Shown in pieces: positions 43,186-51,330 of a stretch of 64,000 bases of DNA. This DNA is from CAITJF01 sp032654645. GTDB taxonomy: Bacteria > Pseudomonadota > Gammaproteobacteria > Burkholderiales > Gallionellaceae. The translations under genes and the position numbers were made by a program. The stretch is taken from assembly GCA_032654645.1 (NCBI GenBank), contig JAULAW010000003.1, positions 62,001 through 126,000 of the forward strand, in the 5' to 3' direction. A model generated the notes under the pieces. The model ran no database searches. It was not told where the DNA came from and saw only the letters and a list, made by a program, of their open reading frames with translations. The first letter of the stretch is position 1; each line of letters starts with the position of its first letter.

Positions 43186-43272
43186 ACCCCATCCCCCTCC
43201 TAAACCTCCCCCTTGAAGGGGGAGGAACTATACTCCCTCCCCTTCAAGGGGAGGGTTGGGGTGGGGATGGGT
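43186..43272. repeat. Nested palindromic repeat (CCTCCCC-TTGAAGGGGAGG type)
   Basis: The left arm ACCCCATCCCCCTCC... can pair with the right arm ...GGGTTGGGGTGGGGATGGGT, and inside are two smaller palindromes (CCTCCCCCTTGAAGGGGGAGG split at its centre, and CTCCCCTTCAAGGGGAG). It could fold strongly in RNA or single-stranded DNA. A fragment of similar text (CCCACCCCCACCCTAA) borders the insertion sequence at 46775-46791. Confidence 0.7.
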
Positions 43273-43455
43273 TTTGTTTTGGCTTATGTGACGTAATTTA
43301 TAAGTGGTATTTTGGTAATTTCCTGCTCCCTTAGTCATTTCTTGTGCGTGGGCAGTAGAAGGTGCTGCGCGTCATGTAATGCTGGAAATGATGCTGCTGC
43401 GGGCGATCATGACTCGGTATTAGCACCAGATGAGTGGAGCCTTGCAACGCCATGG

Positions 43456-44712
43456 TTACCGCCGCATGGAGTCGAAAAAATCCGCGTTGTTCTTCGTCGC
43501 CTTGATCTTGTCCAGCAGGAATTCCATTGCTTCCAATTCGTCCATCGGGTAGAGCAGTTTGCGCAGCACCCAGATTTTTTGCAGCACGTCGGCCTTGATC
43601 AGCAATTCTTCCTTGCGTGTGCCGGAGCGGTTGACGTTGATGGCCGGGTAGATACGTTTTTCGGCCATGCGCCGGTCGAGATGGATTTCCATGTTGCCGG
43701 TGCCCTTGAATTCTTCGTAGATCACATCATCCATGCGCGAGCCGGTATCCACCAGCGCGGTGGCGATGATGGTGAGCGAGCCGCCTTCCTCTACGTTGCG
43801 TGCCGCGCCGAAGAAACGCTTGGGGCGTTGCAGGGCATTGGCGTCCACACCGCCGGTTAGCACCTTGCCGGAGGACGGCACCACGGTGTTGTAGGCGCGC
43901 GCCAAGCGGGTGATGGAATCCAGCAGGATGACCACATCCTTTTTGTGTTCGACCAGGCGCTTGGCTTTTTCCATCACCATTTCGGCGACTTGCACGTGGC
44001 GTGTGGCGGGTTCGTCGAAGGTGGATGCGACCACTTCGCCGCGCACGGAACGGCTCATTTCCGTGACCTCTTCCGGGCGTTCGTCGATCAGCAGCACGAT
44101 CAGGTGTGCATCCGGGCTATTGGATGCAATGGAATGGGCGATATGCTGCAGCATCACGGTCTTGCCAGATTTCGGTGAAGCCACGAGCAGTCCGCGCTGG
44201 CCCTTGCCGATGGGCGCGACGATATCAATGATGCGGCCGGTGATATTTTCCTCGGCGCGGATATCGCGTTCCAGGATCATCTGCTTGGTCGGGAACAGCG
44301 GCGTCAGGTTCTCGAACAGTATCTTGTTTTTCGCATTTTCCGGAGCCTCAGAATTAACCTTGTCCACTTTCACCAACGCGACGTAACGCTCGCCTTCCTT
44401 GGGGGTGCGGATCTCGCCTTCGATCGAATCGCCGGTATGCAGGTTGAAGCGGCGAATCTGGCTCGGGCTGACGTAGATGTCATCCGGCCCGGCCAGATAA
44501 GAAGTGTCGGGCGAGCGCAGGAAGCCGAAGCCATCCGGCAACACTTCCAGCGTGCCTTCGCCGAAAATGCTCTCGCCCTTTTTCGCCTGATTTTTCAGCA
44601 AGGCGAAAATAAGATCTTGCTTGCGCATGCGGTTGGCGTTGTCGATCTGCTGCGTAGTTGCCATGTCCACCAGTTCGGTGATGTGTTTGATCTTGAGGTC
44701 GGATAAATGCAT
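43456..44712 (-). CDS. rho: Transcription termination factor Rho
   Basis: A 418-residue hexameric RNA helicase. It has the N-terminal RNA-binding cold-shock-like domain (GFGFLRSPDTSYLAGPDDIYV), Walker A ASPKSGKT (178-185), Walker B region VVILLDSITRLARAYN, the Q/R-loop region VLTGGVDANALQRPKRFFGA, and a standard C-terminal end. Length equals the E. coli protein. It follows trxA on the same strand, the usual trxA-rho arrangement. Confidence 0.98.
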   Translation of the reverse strand: MHLSDLKIKHITELVDMATTQQIDNANRMRKQDLIFALLKNQAKKGESIFGEGTLEVLPDGFGFLRSPDTSYLAGPDDIYVSPSQIRRFNLHTGDSIEGEIRTPKEGERYVALVKVDKVNSEAPENAKNKILFENLTPLFPTKQMILERDIRAEENITGRIIDIVAPIGKGQRGLLVASPKSGKTVMLQHIAHSIASNSPDAHLIVLLIDERPEEVTEMSRSVRGEVVASTFDEPATRHVQVAEMVMEKAKRLVEHKKDVVILLDSITRLARAYNTVVPSSGKVLTGGVDANALQRPKRFFGAARNVEEGGSLTIIATALVDTGSRMDDVIYEEFKGTGNMEIHLDRRMAEKRIYPAINVNRSGTRKEELLIKADVLQKIWVLRKLLYPMDELEAMEFLLDKIKATKNNADFFDSMRR

Positions 44713-44899
44713 AAGGATGGGGAGTGTGATCGTACGGGGTTAAGGGAAACGGGCTACGCTAAGGAAGCCTGGCTGGGAAGTATTACGGTTTGCGCGGAGA
44801 TGCCGCGCGCCTGAACTGCCTTGATTATCTTTTTTAATTATGGGTTGGTGCTGTGAGGATTTAATGTACAGAACAGGTGCAGGCGCGATGCTAAACGGT

Positions 44900-45226
44900 T
44901 TAAATGTGGCTGTCAATAAATGCGGTGAGTTGTGATTTTGACACCGCGCCAACCTTGGTTGCCTCGACATTGCCATTCTTGAACAGCATCAGCGTGGGTA
45001 TACCGCGGATGCCGTATTTCTGTGGGGTCTGCTGGTTTTCGTCCACGTTCAGCTTGGCTACAACCAGACGACCGGCGTATTCCTTGGCGACCTCTTCCAG
45101 TACCGGAGCGATCATACGGCATGGGCCGCACCATTCCGCCCAGTAGTCCACCAGCACGGGCAATGGGGCTTGCAGCGCTTCGGCGGCAAAGGTTGAATCG
45201 GTGACATAACGGATGTGTTCGCTCAT
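44900..45226 (-). CDS. trxA: Thioredoxin 1
   Basis: A 108-residue cytosolic disulfide reductase with the active site WCGPC (Cys33, Cys36), the buried Asp in VLVDYWAEW and the cis-Pro in GIPTLMLFKNG. GAGG lies upstream of the ATG. It is followed, after ~190 bases, by rho on the same strand. Confidence 0.98.
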   Translation of the reverse strand: MSEHIRYVTDSTFAAEALQAPLPVLVDYWAEWCGPCRMIAPVLEEVAKEYAGRLVVAKLNVDENQQTPQKYGIRGIPTLMLFKNGNVEATKVGAVSKSQLTAFIDSHI

Positions 45227-45381
45227 GGTGTGCCTCGCTTTAATTAAATGGTGACTAAAAATCTGGTGGCTACAGTAAATGCAACGCGGGGTAAATTGGG
45301 TGAGCCGCTGAACTTAGGGGATGCATCCTAACGAAAAAATGGCCGGATGTGAAGGGCAACAAAATTCAAAAGGTTGGTTTT

Positions 45382-46626
45382 TCAGCCGGAGCGCCCGTCA
45401 GCGCGCGGGTGCAGGTAAGCGGGCAGGTAGGAAATCATCCATGGCAGGAAGCAGGCCAGCCATGCCGTGGCGGCGGCCAGATATAGCCAGGGGCTCCATT
45501 GCACGGGCAATATATCGGCCAGTATGCGCAGCAGAACAACCGCCTGCAAGCCTGCGATCAGTAGCCACATTGGCCGCCTGATATTGAGCGGCAAGCCGGC
45601 GTGGCCAAGGGTGACGCGCGTGGCCATGCCGAGCAACAACGTGGAAAAGCATCCAATAACCAGTGCATGCAAAGGCGCCAGGCCGAGCAGGGGGTGTTCG
45701 CCGTGGCCGAGCAACAGGGTGAGGCTTTGTGCCGTGAACAGCAGGGCGGCGATGCCCAACCAAGCAAAGCCGATGTGCAGCACCGCCAGCATCGGCACTG
45801 CGAGGCTGCGGTGCAGGTTCCATGCATAGGATAGATATAGCGCGCTGGCGGCCAGTGGCACATCACAAAGCCACAACCATGAGGATGCACCACCCAGTTG
45901 CAACACGCCATGGCCGACGGAGCCGACCAGAATTACCCACCATGGCCAATCGGCACTCGTGACACGGCATTGCGGCAGGGCGCTGCTGGTAAAGAAGGGG
46001 ATCATGCGGTGGCCGACAGTTACAAATTCCGGCAGCAGGAACAGCCAGATTCCGGCCTGCAGGGCGAAGTTCAACCACACCGCTTGCCCGCTCAGCAACC
46101 ATACGAGATAAGACACCACGCCGCACCAGCCTGCGGCCAGTGTTATCAGGGCGACGGTGGGGTGGCGCTTATCGCGGTGTGATGTATCCAGCAGCACGCG
46201 CAGCAAGGCATACCAGGCGATGGCCCAGCCGCACAGGGTGAACATGACGCTGACAGCAAGCAATATCTTGTTGCTGAACAGCCCGAGATAAAAGAATACG
46301 ACTCCCAGCATCAGTAGCACAAAGGCAGGGGCGTAACGGCTTGCGGGGATTTCCTTCCCGGCCATCCAGCGCGGGAAAGTGGTCATCAAAAAACCGAACA
46401 TGAAAAACGGGAACAGCCCATAAATCAACAGATAGGCATGCGCCGCGCTGGGTGTGACGGGCCAGTTTATGGCGTGCGCCGTCATGCCGTAGCGCATGGC
46501 CAGATCGGCCAACCACCACAGCATCGCCGCCACGGTTTGCAGCGCACCGCCAAAGAACATGACGCGGTGTGGCGCGGCAGTAAAAATGCGCCAGCGCGAC
46601 GGGTGGCGCTCAGAGAGTGGGATCAT
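45382..46626 (-). CDS. NnrS family membrane protein
   Basis: A 414-residue protein with about twelve membrane helices and the NnrS start pattern APHRVMFFGGALQTVAAMLW. It also has FFMFGFLMTTFPRWMAGKEI and GVLQLGG with conserved His residues. NnrS proteins bind haem and copper and are linked to nitric oxide metabolism or resistance. No denitrification gene is adjacent. The insertion sequence lies just upstream of its start, about 165 bases away, and could affect its promoter. Confidence 0.9.
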   Translation of the reverse strand: MIPLSERHPSRWRIFTAAPHRVMFFGGALQTVAAMLWWLADLAMRYGMTAHAINWPVTPSAAHAYLLIYGLFPFFMFGFLMTTFPRWMAGKEIPASRYAPAFVLLMLGVVFFYLGLFSNKILLAVSVMFTLCGWAIAWYALLRVLLDTSHRDKRHPTVALITLAAGWCGVVSYLVWLLSGQAVWLNFALQAGIWLFLLPEFVTVGHRMIPFFTSSALPQCRVTSADWPWWVILVGSVGHGVLQLGGASSWLWLCDVPLAASALYLSYAWNLHRSLAVPMLAVLHIGFAWLGIAALLFTAQSLTLLLGHGEHPLLGLAPLHALVIGCFSTLLLGMATRVTLGHAGLPLNIRRPMWLLIAGLQAVVLLRILADILPVQWSPWLYLAAATAWLACFLPWMISYLPAYLHPRADGRSG

Positions 46627-46791
46627 GGGTTATATGCACCGGATGTGCAGCGTCGAATGATGCAAATCATCAAGCGTAATTATAAGCTTGCAAATGAAAC
46701 CAGCCTACCAGCTGTTTACAACCCCACTTTAGGGCACCCTTAATACCCTCCGGAAAGGAGTTGGATGAGACGGAACCCACCCCCACCCTAA

Positions 46792-48099
46792 GGAGCTGTT
46801 AATAAATAACTGTAACAAATAAATCGAAGGTGCTATGATTGTCGTCATGGCGAATGCAGACGACCTCAAACAAATACGCACCCGGTTCGAGAAGCTTGCA
46901 TGGACGTTGGACGAGCGGATGAGGCGTCTGTTTGCTGCTGCGGAAGCTGCGGTGTTAGGCCATGGCGGCGTTACAAGGGTTGCACAGGCTACCGGTGTGT
47001 CCCGGCGCGCAATTCATGCCGGATTGGAAGAGCTGGCAACCGAAAAGATGGCGGTTGAAAGTCAGGGCAAGCGAATTCGCAAAGCGGGAGCTGGCAGAAA
47101 ATCTGTCACCGAAACCGATTCTGGCGTGATGGCGGCGCTGGAGAAATTGGTCGAAGCGACGACACGGGGTGATCCCGAATCACCCCTGCGCTGGACTTGC
47201 AAAAGCCTGCGTACGCTGGCTGGTGAGCTGGCTGTGAACGGCCATTCGGTGAGCTATCCGAAAGTGGGCGACTTGCTGCGGGAGTTGGGTTATAGCTTGC
47301 AGGCAAATCGAAAGATGCTGGAAGGGACGGATCATCCGGACCGCAATGCCCAATTCGAGTTCATCAACGACCAGACCGGACAACGTCTAGCGGCAGGCAA
47401 TCCGGTTATTTCGGTTGACACAAAGAAGAAAGAGCTTGTTGGTGCGTACAAGAACAACGGCACAACTTGGCGCCCCGAGGGGAAGCCAGAATTAGTCAAG
47501 GTGCACGACTTCATCGATAAGGAGCTTGGGCGCGCGAACCCCTATGGCGTCTACGATGTTGCCAGCAACACGGGTTGGGTCAGTGTGGGGACGGATCACG
47601 ACACGGCAAGTTTCGCGGTCGAAACAATTCGCCGCTGGTGGAATACGATGGGCAGGCAGCGTTATCCTGCGGCAACGGAACTGATGATCACGGCAGATGG
47701 TGGCGGTAGCAACGGTAGCCGGGTACGGCTTTGGAAATTGGAATTGCAGCGGTTGGCTGACGAGATCAATATCCCGATCAGCATCTCTCATCTGCCTCCG
47801 GGCACTAGCAAATGGAACAAGATCGAGCATCGTCTGTTCTCGTACATCAGCATGAATTGGCGCGGCCAGCCCTTGATTAGCCACGAGGTGATCGTCAATC
47901 TCATTGCCGGAACGACCACTCGGAAGGGACTGAAAGTCCATGCCGAACTGGATGAATCTTCGTATCCGTCAGGCATTAAGGTAAGTGACGCAGAATTTGA
48001 AAAAATACGCATCACCCGGAATTCGTTTCATGGCGAATGGAACTACAGGATTGATCCGAGTGCGAGCTAAAATTGATACACTAATTGTTTAACGACTCC
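46792..48099 (+). mobile_element. ISAzo13-type insertion sequence (1308 bp)
   Basis: Terminal inverted repeats are GGAGCTGTTAATAAATAACTG on the left and, reversed, GGAGTCGTTAAACAATTAGTG on the right (about 15 of 21 matching). A TAA sequence flanks both ends (46789-46791, 48100-48102), a likely target duplication. The single transposase gene fills the element. The right end sits exactly against MITE copy 2. Confidence 0.8.
46835..48070 (+). CDS. ISAzo13-family transposase
   Basis: A 411-residue DDE-type transposase. The N-terminal helix-turn-helix region is GGVTRVAQATGVSRRAIHAG. The catalytic core includes NPVISVDTKKKELVGAYKN (first Asp), LMITADGGGSNGSRVR (second Asp) and SKWNKIEHRLFSYISMNWRG (Glu). 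It looks complete and in frame, so the element could be active. The start may be the ATG at 46835 (GAAGG upstream) or at 46847. Confidence 0.93.
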   Translation: MIVVMANADDLKQIRTRFEKLAWTLDERMRRLFAAAEAAVLGHGGVTRVAQATGVSRRAIHAGLEELATEKMAVESQGKRIRKAGAGRKSVTETDSGVMAALEKLVEATTRGDPESPLRWTCKSLRTLAGELAVNGHSVSYPKVGDLLRELGYSLQANRKMLEGTDHPDRNAQFEFINDQTGQRLAAGNPVISVDTKKKELVGAYKNNGTTWRPEGKPELVKVHDFIDKELGRANPYGVYDVASNTGWVSVGTDHDTASFAVETIRRWWNTMGRQRYPAATELMITADGGGSNGSRVRLWKLELQRLADEINIPISISHLPPGTSKWNKIEHRLFSYISMNWRGQPLISHEVIVNLIAGTTTRKGLKVHAELDESSYPSGIKVSDAEFEKIRITRNSFHGEWNYRIDPSAS

Positions 48100-48102
48100 T
48101 AA

Positions 48103-48211
48103 GGAAGCGCAGATTTATTCGGTTTTGTCGTTCCCGCGCAGGCGGGAACCCAGTCAAATAAAGGCACTGGATCCCCGCCTACGCGGGGATGACGAATTAA
48201 TCCGTGTTTCC
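48103..48211. mobile_element. 109-bp MITE, copy 2
   Basis: Same element as at 43028, starting GGAAGCGCAG and ending GTGTTTCC, 109 bp. The left flank CTAA and right flank ATAA do not match fully. The IS ends one TAA repeat before it, which may explain the mismatch. Confidence 0.88.
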
Positions 48212-48212
48212 A

Positions 48213-48370
48213 TAACCCTACCCATGAACCATGATGCTCTGTGAATACAGTCGTATGAGCGCAATTTATTGCGCGATCATCAATGTCAGATCGCCCAATA
48301 AATTGGGCTCCTACAGCAGCGCCCGCTCTCGCTACGCTTTTGGTTCATGGGTTCAGGGCGAAAAAATTGG
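48213..48370. repeat. REP/MITE-like element with long hairpin, copy 2
   Basis: Second copy of the unit at 8314-8480. It starts about three bases after MITE copy 2 with ACCCTACCCATGAACC and ends GGGCGAAAAAATTGG. The hairpin core lies at 48252-48313 and has lost four bases of its left arm (GTATGAGC instead of GTATGTAGGAGC). Confidence 0.83.
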
Positions 48371-48855
48371 CGGCTGCGGTCTCTCCCATATATTGAATTC
48401 TTGGAAATAAGAAAAATCCCGGAAACCGGAAGCAAGGTAACGCTTCCATACACAACCATGCAGTAAGGTGAGAGGGGGAAGGTGTAAATGAAGCGGCAAT
48501 TTTCAGCCTTGATAAAGCGATTTATCCACGGATTTACAAGGAGGTGCACGAATAGTCTAAGCTGGAAACGGCAGTTGGCGGTTTTGCTGGTGCGTATTTT
48601 ATGGCAATAACAATGTGTTACGTATGAATGTGGCCGCGCCTGCCAATGCTTCAGATGGTTGGGCTGTTTGCACCAACCCTTTGCTTTTCCGTGTTATTCT
48701 ATGACGGCAAGCCGTATTTTTGGATTAAAGACATACCAGCCACACGCTGCAACTGGCACGGAAACTGCTACATAGAAATTGCGGGACGCTTGCTTTGAAA
48801 CATCGAATATGGATGGCGAACGCAAAATTCAATAATTTTTAGGAGATTTAACATC
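48371..48855. other. Intergenic region upstream of the tetrahaem cytochrome gene
   Basis: About 485 bases with no credible gene. AGGAG before the ATG at 48856 is a good RBS. A promoter for the cytochrome gene must lie here, but no strong sigma-70 boxes stand out. Confidence 0.5.
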
Positions 48856-49779
48856 ATGAAAACACGTACAGTTAAGCATCTGGTTGCGTCCACCCTGGTT
48901 CTGGGGCTGCTGGCAACCGTGCAGGCAGCAAGTGCAGCACCGCAAGGTATCGCCAACACACGCCACAACCTGGGCTCCAACGGTCAGGCCATCGGCCCAA
49001 CCGGCACCAGAACAGGCGGCACCGGCATGGGTGACGTATTTGTCCTGAGCACAGACGAAATCTGCGTATTCTGCCACACACCACACGGAGCCAACACAAG
49101 CGTGCCAGTGCCACTGTGGAACAAAGCATCCCTGGCTAGCACGACTTACACCACGTTCTCGTCGGGCACCATGAACAGCACCGCTCCTGCGAACCTGGCT
49201 GGCCACATGTCGCTTGCCTGCTTGTCCTGCCACGACGGCACACAAGCCATGGATAACGTAGTCAATGCTCCCGGCCAAGGCGGCTTTAACAAGAACAACT
49301 ACATGTCTGGCATCAGGATCGGTGATTCGCGCCAACTCGACGGCTCTTATAGCGGCGCACCGGGCTGGTATGCGGGTGCCAACACCATTACCATGGCAGC
49401 ATATGACGCGGGTGACACCACTGGCGGCAAGCTGATCTCCGGCGCCGGTGTTGACTTTATCGGCACCGACCTGAGCAACGATCACCCGATCGGTATGGCC
49501 TACGGTGGCGGTGGCTGCGCTGGCGTTGGTGCTGTCGGTTCCCCTGGCGGTTGCAATGACACAGACTTCAAGGCAGCACAAACTGGACTTGGCAGCATGT
49601 TCCAGGTTGGTTCGGCAACGGCTGGCGCCAAAGATGCCATGCGCATTTACGGCTCTACTCTCGCTTCTGCGACAGTGGAATGCGCGAGCTGCCACGATCC
49701 GCACACAGATGCTCAGGCAACTTTCCTGCGTAAATCCAATGCGGCCAGCGGTGTTTGCCTGACCTGCCACACCAAGTAA
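48856..49779 (+). CDS. Exported tetrahaem c-type cytochrome (doubled-CXXCH family)
   Basis: A 307-residue protein with a Sec signal peptide (cleaved near ASA-AP) and four haem sites: CVFCH, CLSCH, CASCH and CLTCH. Distal His candidates are in TRHNLG and in LSNDHPIGM. Two extra cysteines (GGCAG, GGCND) could form a disulfide. The first ~100 residues match the first part of the 11-haem protein at 60881 (shared CVFCHTPHGA, CLSCHDGT, NDHPI), so the two are paralogous. It forms its own transcription unit, ended by a strong terminator. The likely role is periplasmic or outer-membrane electron transfer with the conduit downstream. Confidence 0.93.
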   Translation: MKTRTVKHLVASTLVLGLLATVQAASAAPQGIANTRHNLGSNGQAIGPTGTRTGGTGMGDVFVLSTDEICVFCHTPHGANTSVPVPLWNKASLASTTYTTFSSGTMNSTAPANLAGHMSLACLSCHDGTQAMDNVVNAPGQGGFNKNNYMSGIRIGDSRQLDGSYSGAPGWYAGANTITMAAYDAGDTTGGKLISGAGVDFIGTDLSNDHPIGMAYGGGGCAGVGAVGSPGGCNDTDFKAAQTGLGSMFQVGSATAGAKDAMRIYGSTLASATVECASCHDPHTDAQATFLRKSNAASGVCLTCHTK

Positions 49780-49817
49780 TAATTATGTTGTAGATCAGGC
49801 TACAAAGCTTGGTGATT

Positions 49818-49855
49818 GCGGGCCGGATGGTTTTCTATCCGGCCCGCTTTTTATT
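49818..49855 (+). terminator. Strong intrinsic terminator after the tetrahaem cytochrome gene
   Basis: GCGGGCCGGAT (49818-49828) pairs perfectly with ATCCGGCCCGC (49837-49847) around an eight-base loop, followed by TTTTTATT. It marks the end of a one-gene transcript. Confidence 0.9.
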
Positions 49856-49899
49856 GGGCGCAGCTTGTCCATTAGGTTTACAAAGCCCATCATTACGGC

Positions 49900-50018
49900 G
49901 TAGGAGCCCGATTTAACCAGCCACTTATCCATCGTTTTTTGATGGATTAGTGGAATGGCTATGCAAGGCCATCGGGCGATTGATCCTCACACAATCGCGC
50001 AATAAATTGCGCTCCTAC
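49900..50018. repeat. REP-like inverted pair, diverged
   Basis: The left half is GTAGGAGCCCGATTT (from 49900). The right half is ATCGCGCAATAAATTGCGCTCCTAC (ending 50018, given in two parts: ATCGCGCAATAAATTG and CGCTCCTAC). It is the same family as the hairpins at 8359 and 48252 but has a longer spacer. Confidence 0.7.
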
Positions 50019-50179
50019 ACGGTTTCCGTGTCCCAATGAAAAATTGAAATGGGCTAATGGACAATCTGGAATTAGGGAATGCCCAACAATGCTTGGGCAC
50101 AAATTGCAACTTTGTATTAAAATCAAAATCTATTGTTTGCGGCGTGTGTGAACGCCGAAAATACTGGAGGAAAAATCTG

Positions 50180-50932
50180 ATGATGCGTGGACATAAGTGG
50201 GGATGGTTGTTTGCCGTGTTGCCATATTGTGTGTCAATGGCGGTTGCCGAGCCTGCGGTGAGCGGGGCCGCAGAGACTGCAGCGAGCGGGATAGCGGCTG
50301 CGCGCAAGCCACTATACCCGCCACTCGAGGCATCAGCCTCGGCGGTGGGAGCTATCCCAAGCCCGGAAGAGGATTACCAGGCAGCCCTCAAGGCCGATGA
50401 TGCCGGAGACATGGTGGATGCGGGCAGGCTATTCATGCGTGCCGCCAAAGCGGGCCATGCGGCGGCTCAAGCGACTGTCGCCCTCGGACTCAGGACAGGT
50501 TCTGCCGACAAGCAGGCGTTTGAGTTTTTCCGCAAGGCTGCCGAACAGGGCAATGCCCTCGGGCAGCTTGGCTTGGGCACGATGTATGCCGAGAGCGGGG
50601 TGGTGCCGCAGGATTTTGCCGAAGCACGCAAGTGGATAGCGCGGGCGGCGGATCAGGGAGATAAAAAGGCCATTCATATTATGGCCGATGCCTATATAAG
50701 CGGCCAATTCGGCCTCGACGAAGCCGCGCGGAACAGCCCCGAGGCGCTGGACTGGATCAAGCGCGCCGTAGCCATTGACGACCCTACTGCGATCAGGGCG
50801 CTGGCCAGCGCTTATCGCTCGGGACAGTTTGGGCTTGCGGTTGACCCGAAACAGGCCGATGACCTGGATGCAAAAGCGAATAAGCTGCTCGGTATAGTAG
50901 AGAAGAAAAAGAAGAAAACGCGCGGGGGTTAA
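50180..50932 (+). CDS. Exported Sel1-repeat protein with basic C-terminus
   Basis: A 250-residue protein. I choose the ATG at 50180 because GGAGG lies nine bases upstream and a signal peptide follows (WGWLFAVLPYCVSMAVAEP). The mature part has about four Sel1/TPR-like helical pairs (AAQATVALGLRTG, FFRKAAEQGNALGQLGLGTM, ARKWIARAADQGDKKAIHIM, LDWIKRAVAID). Sel1 proteins scaffold protein complexes. It ends in a basic run (EKKKKKTRGG), as do three other proteins of this cluster. Confidence 0.88.
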   Translation: MMRGHKWGWLFAVLPYCVSMAVAEPAVSGAAETAASGIAAARKPLYPPLEASASAVGAIPSPEEDYQAALKADDAGDMVDAGRLFMRAAKAGHAAAQATVALGLRTGSADKQAFEFFRKAAEQGNALGQLGLGTMYAESGVVPQDFAEARKWIARAADQGDKKAIHIMADAYISGQFGLDEAARNSPEALDWIKRAVAIDDPTAIRALASAYRSGQFGLAVDPKQADDLDAKANKLLGIVEKKKKKTRGG

Positions 50933-50990
50933 TCTTGGAAGCAGCAGTGGGTGAAAAATTTTCCATGCCTCATGCTATTGGGCTGCATGT

Positions 50991-51048
50991 GTAGGTGCGA
51001 ATAAATTCGCACATGGCATGTTGCTAGTGCGAATAAATTCGCACCTAC
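50991..51048. repeat. REP-like inverted pair
   Basis: GTAGGTGCGAATAAATTCGC at the left is mirrored by GCGAATAAATTCGCACCTAC at the right, with a short spacer. Each half is itself palindromic (GCGAATAAATTCGC). It is related in form, not in exact sequence, to the other REP-like hairpins here. Confidence 0.8.
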
Positions 51049-51068
51049 AAAACCGCTGATTTTTCTAG

Positions 51069-51177
51069 GGAAGCGCAGATTTATTCGGTTTTGTCGTTCC
51101 CGCGAAGGCGGGAACCCAGTCAAATAAAGGCACTGGATCCCCGCCTACGCGGGGATGACGAATTAATCCGTGTTTCC
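51069..51177. mobile_element. 109-bp MITE, copy 3
   Basis: Third copy, 109 bp, with perfect CTAG duplications on both sides (51065-51068 and 51178-51181). It lies directly upstream of the PpiC gene leader, where it could influence expression of the conduit genes. Confidence 0.9.
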
Positions 51178-51330
51178 CTAGTTAATACGATCCGGCACAG
51201 TGAAGTTACTGCTTTCCGCGAACGGAATCAGGGTGTGTTAATGTCGGTTCCGCGTGCGCAATGGTTTCGTCAAAGCGTTGCGGAACAGCGCTTATGTTGT
51301 AACAAATTTTTATTTTTTGAGGAACACATC

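Larger units (their letters stand above)
42867..43455. other. Repeat-filled intergenic region between rpmB and rho
   Basis: About 590 bases without a gene. It holds MITE copy 1 (43028-43136) and a large nested palindrome (about 43186-43272). The rpmB promoter must lie near 42880-42960. Confidence 0.6.
49780..50179. other. Intergenic region: terminator, REP-like hairpin, Sel1 gene leader
   Basis: About 400 bases holding the terminator at 49818-49855 and the palindromic pair at 49900-50018. A GGAGG RBS at 50166-50170 serves the next gene. Confidence 0.6.
50933..51330. other. Intergenic region with REP-like hairpin and MITE copy 3
   Basis: About 400 bases without a gene, holding the hairpin pair at 50991-51048 and the MITE at 51069-51177. 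The last 150 bases must contain the leader of the PpiC gene. Confidence 0.6.

Noticed and set aside
46626..46700. FNR/NnrR-like site (TTGATGATTTGCATCA) upstream of the NnrS gene
   Set aside because: The half-sites are spaced wrongly for the TTGAT-N4-ATCAA consensus, so the resemblance is too weak.
48829..49770. Minus-strand open frame of 313 codons
   Set aside because: Antisense to the tetrahaem cytochrome gene, whose haem motifs, signal peptide, RBS and terminator are all on the plus strand.
51091..51330. Upstream extension of the PpiC reading frame
   Set aside because: The extra codons run through MITE copy 3 and lack a signal peptide; the ATG at 51331 has an RBS and is followed by a signal sequence.
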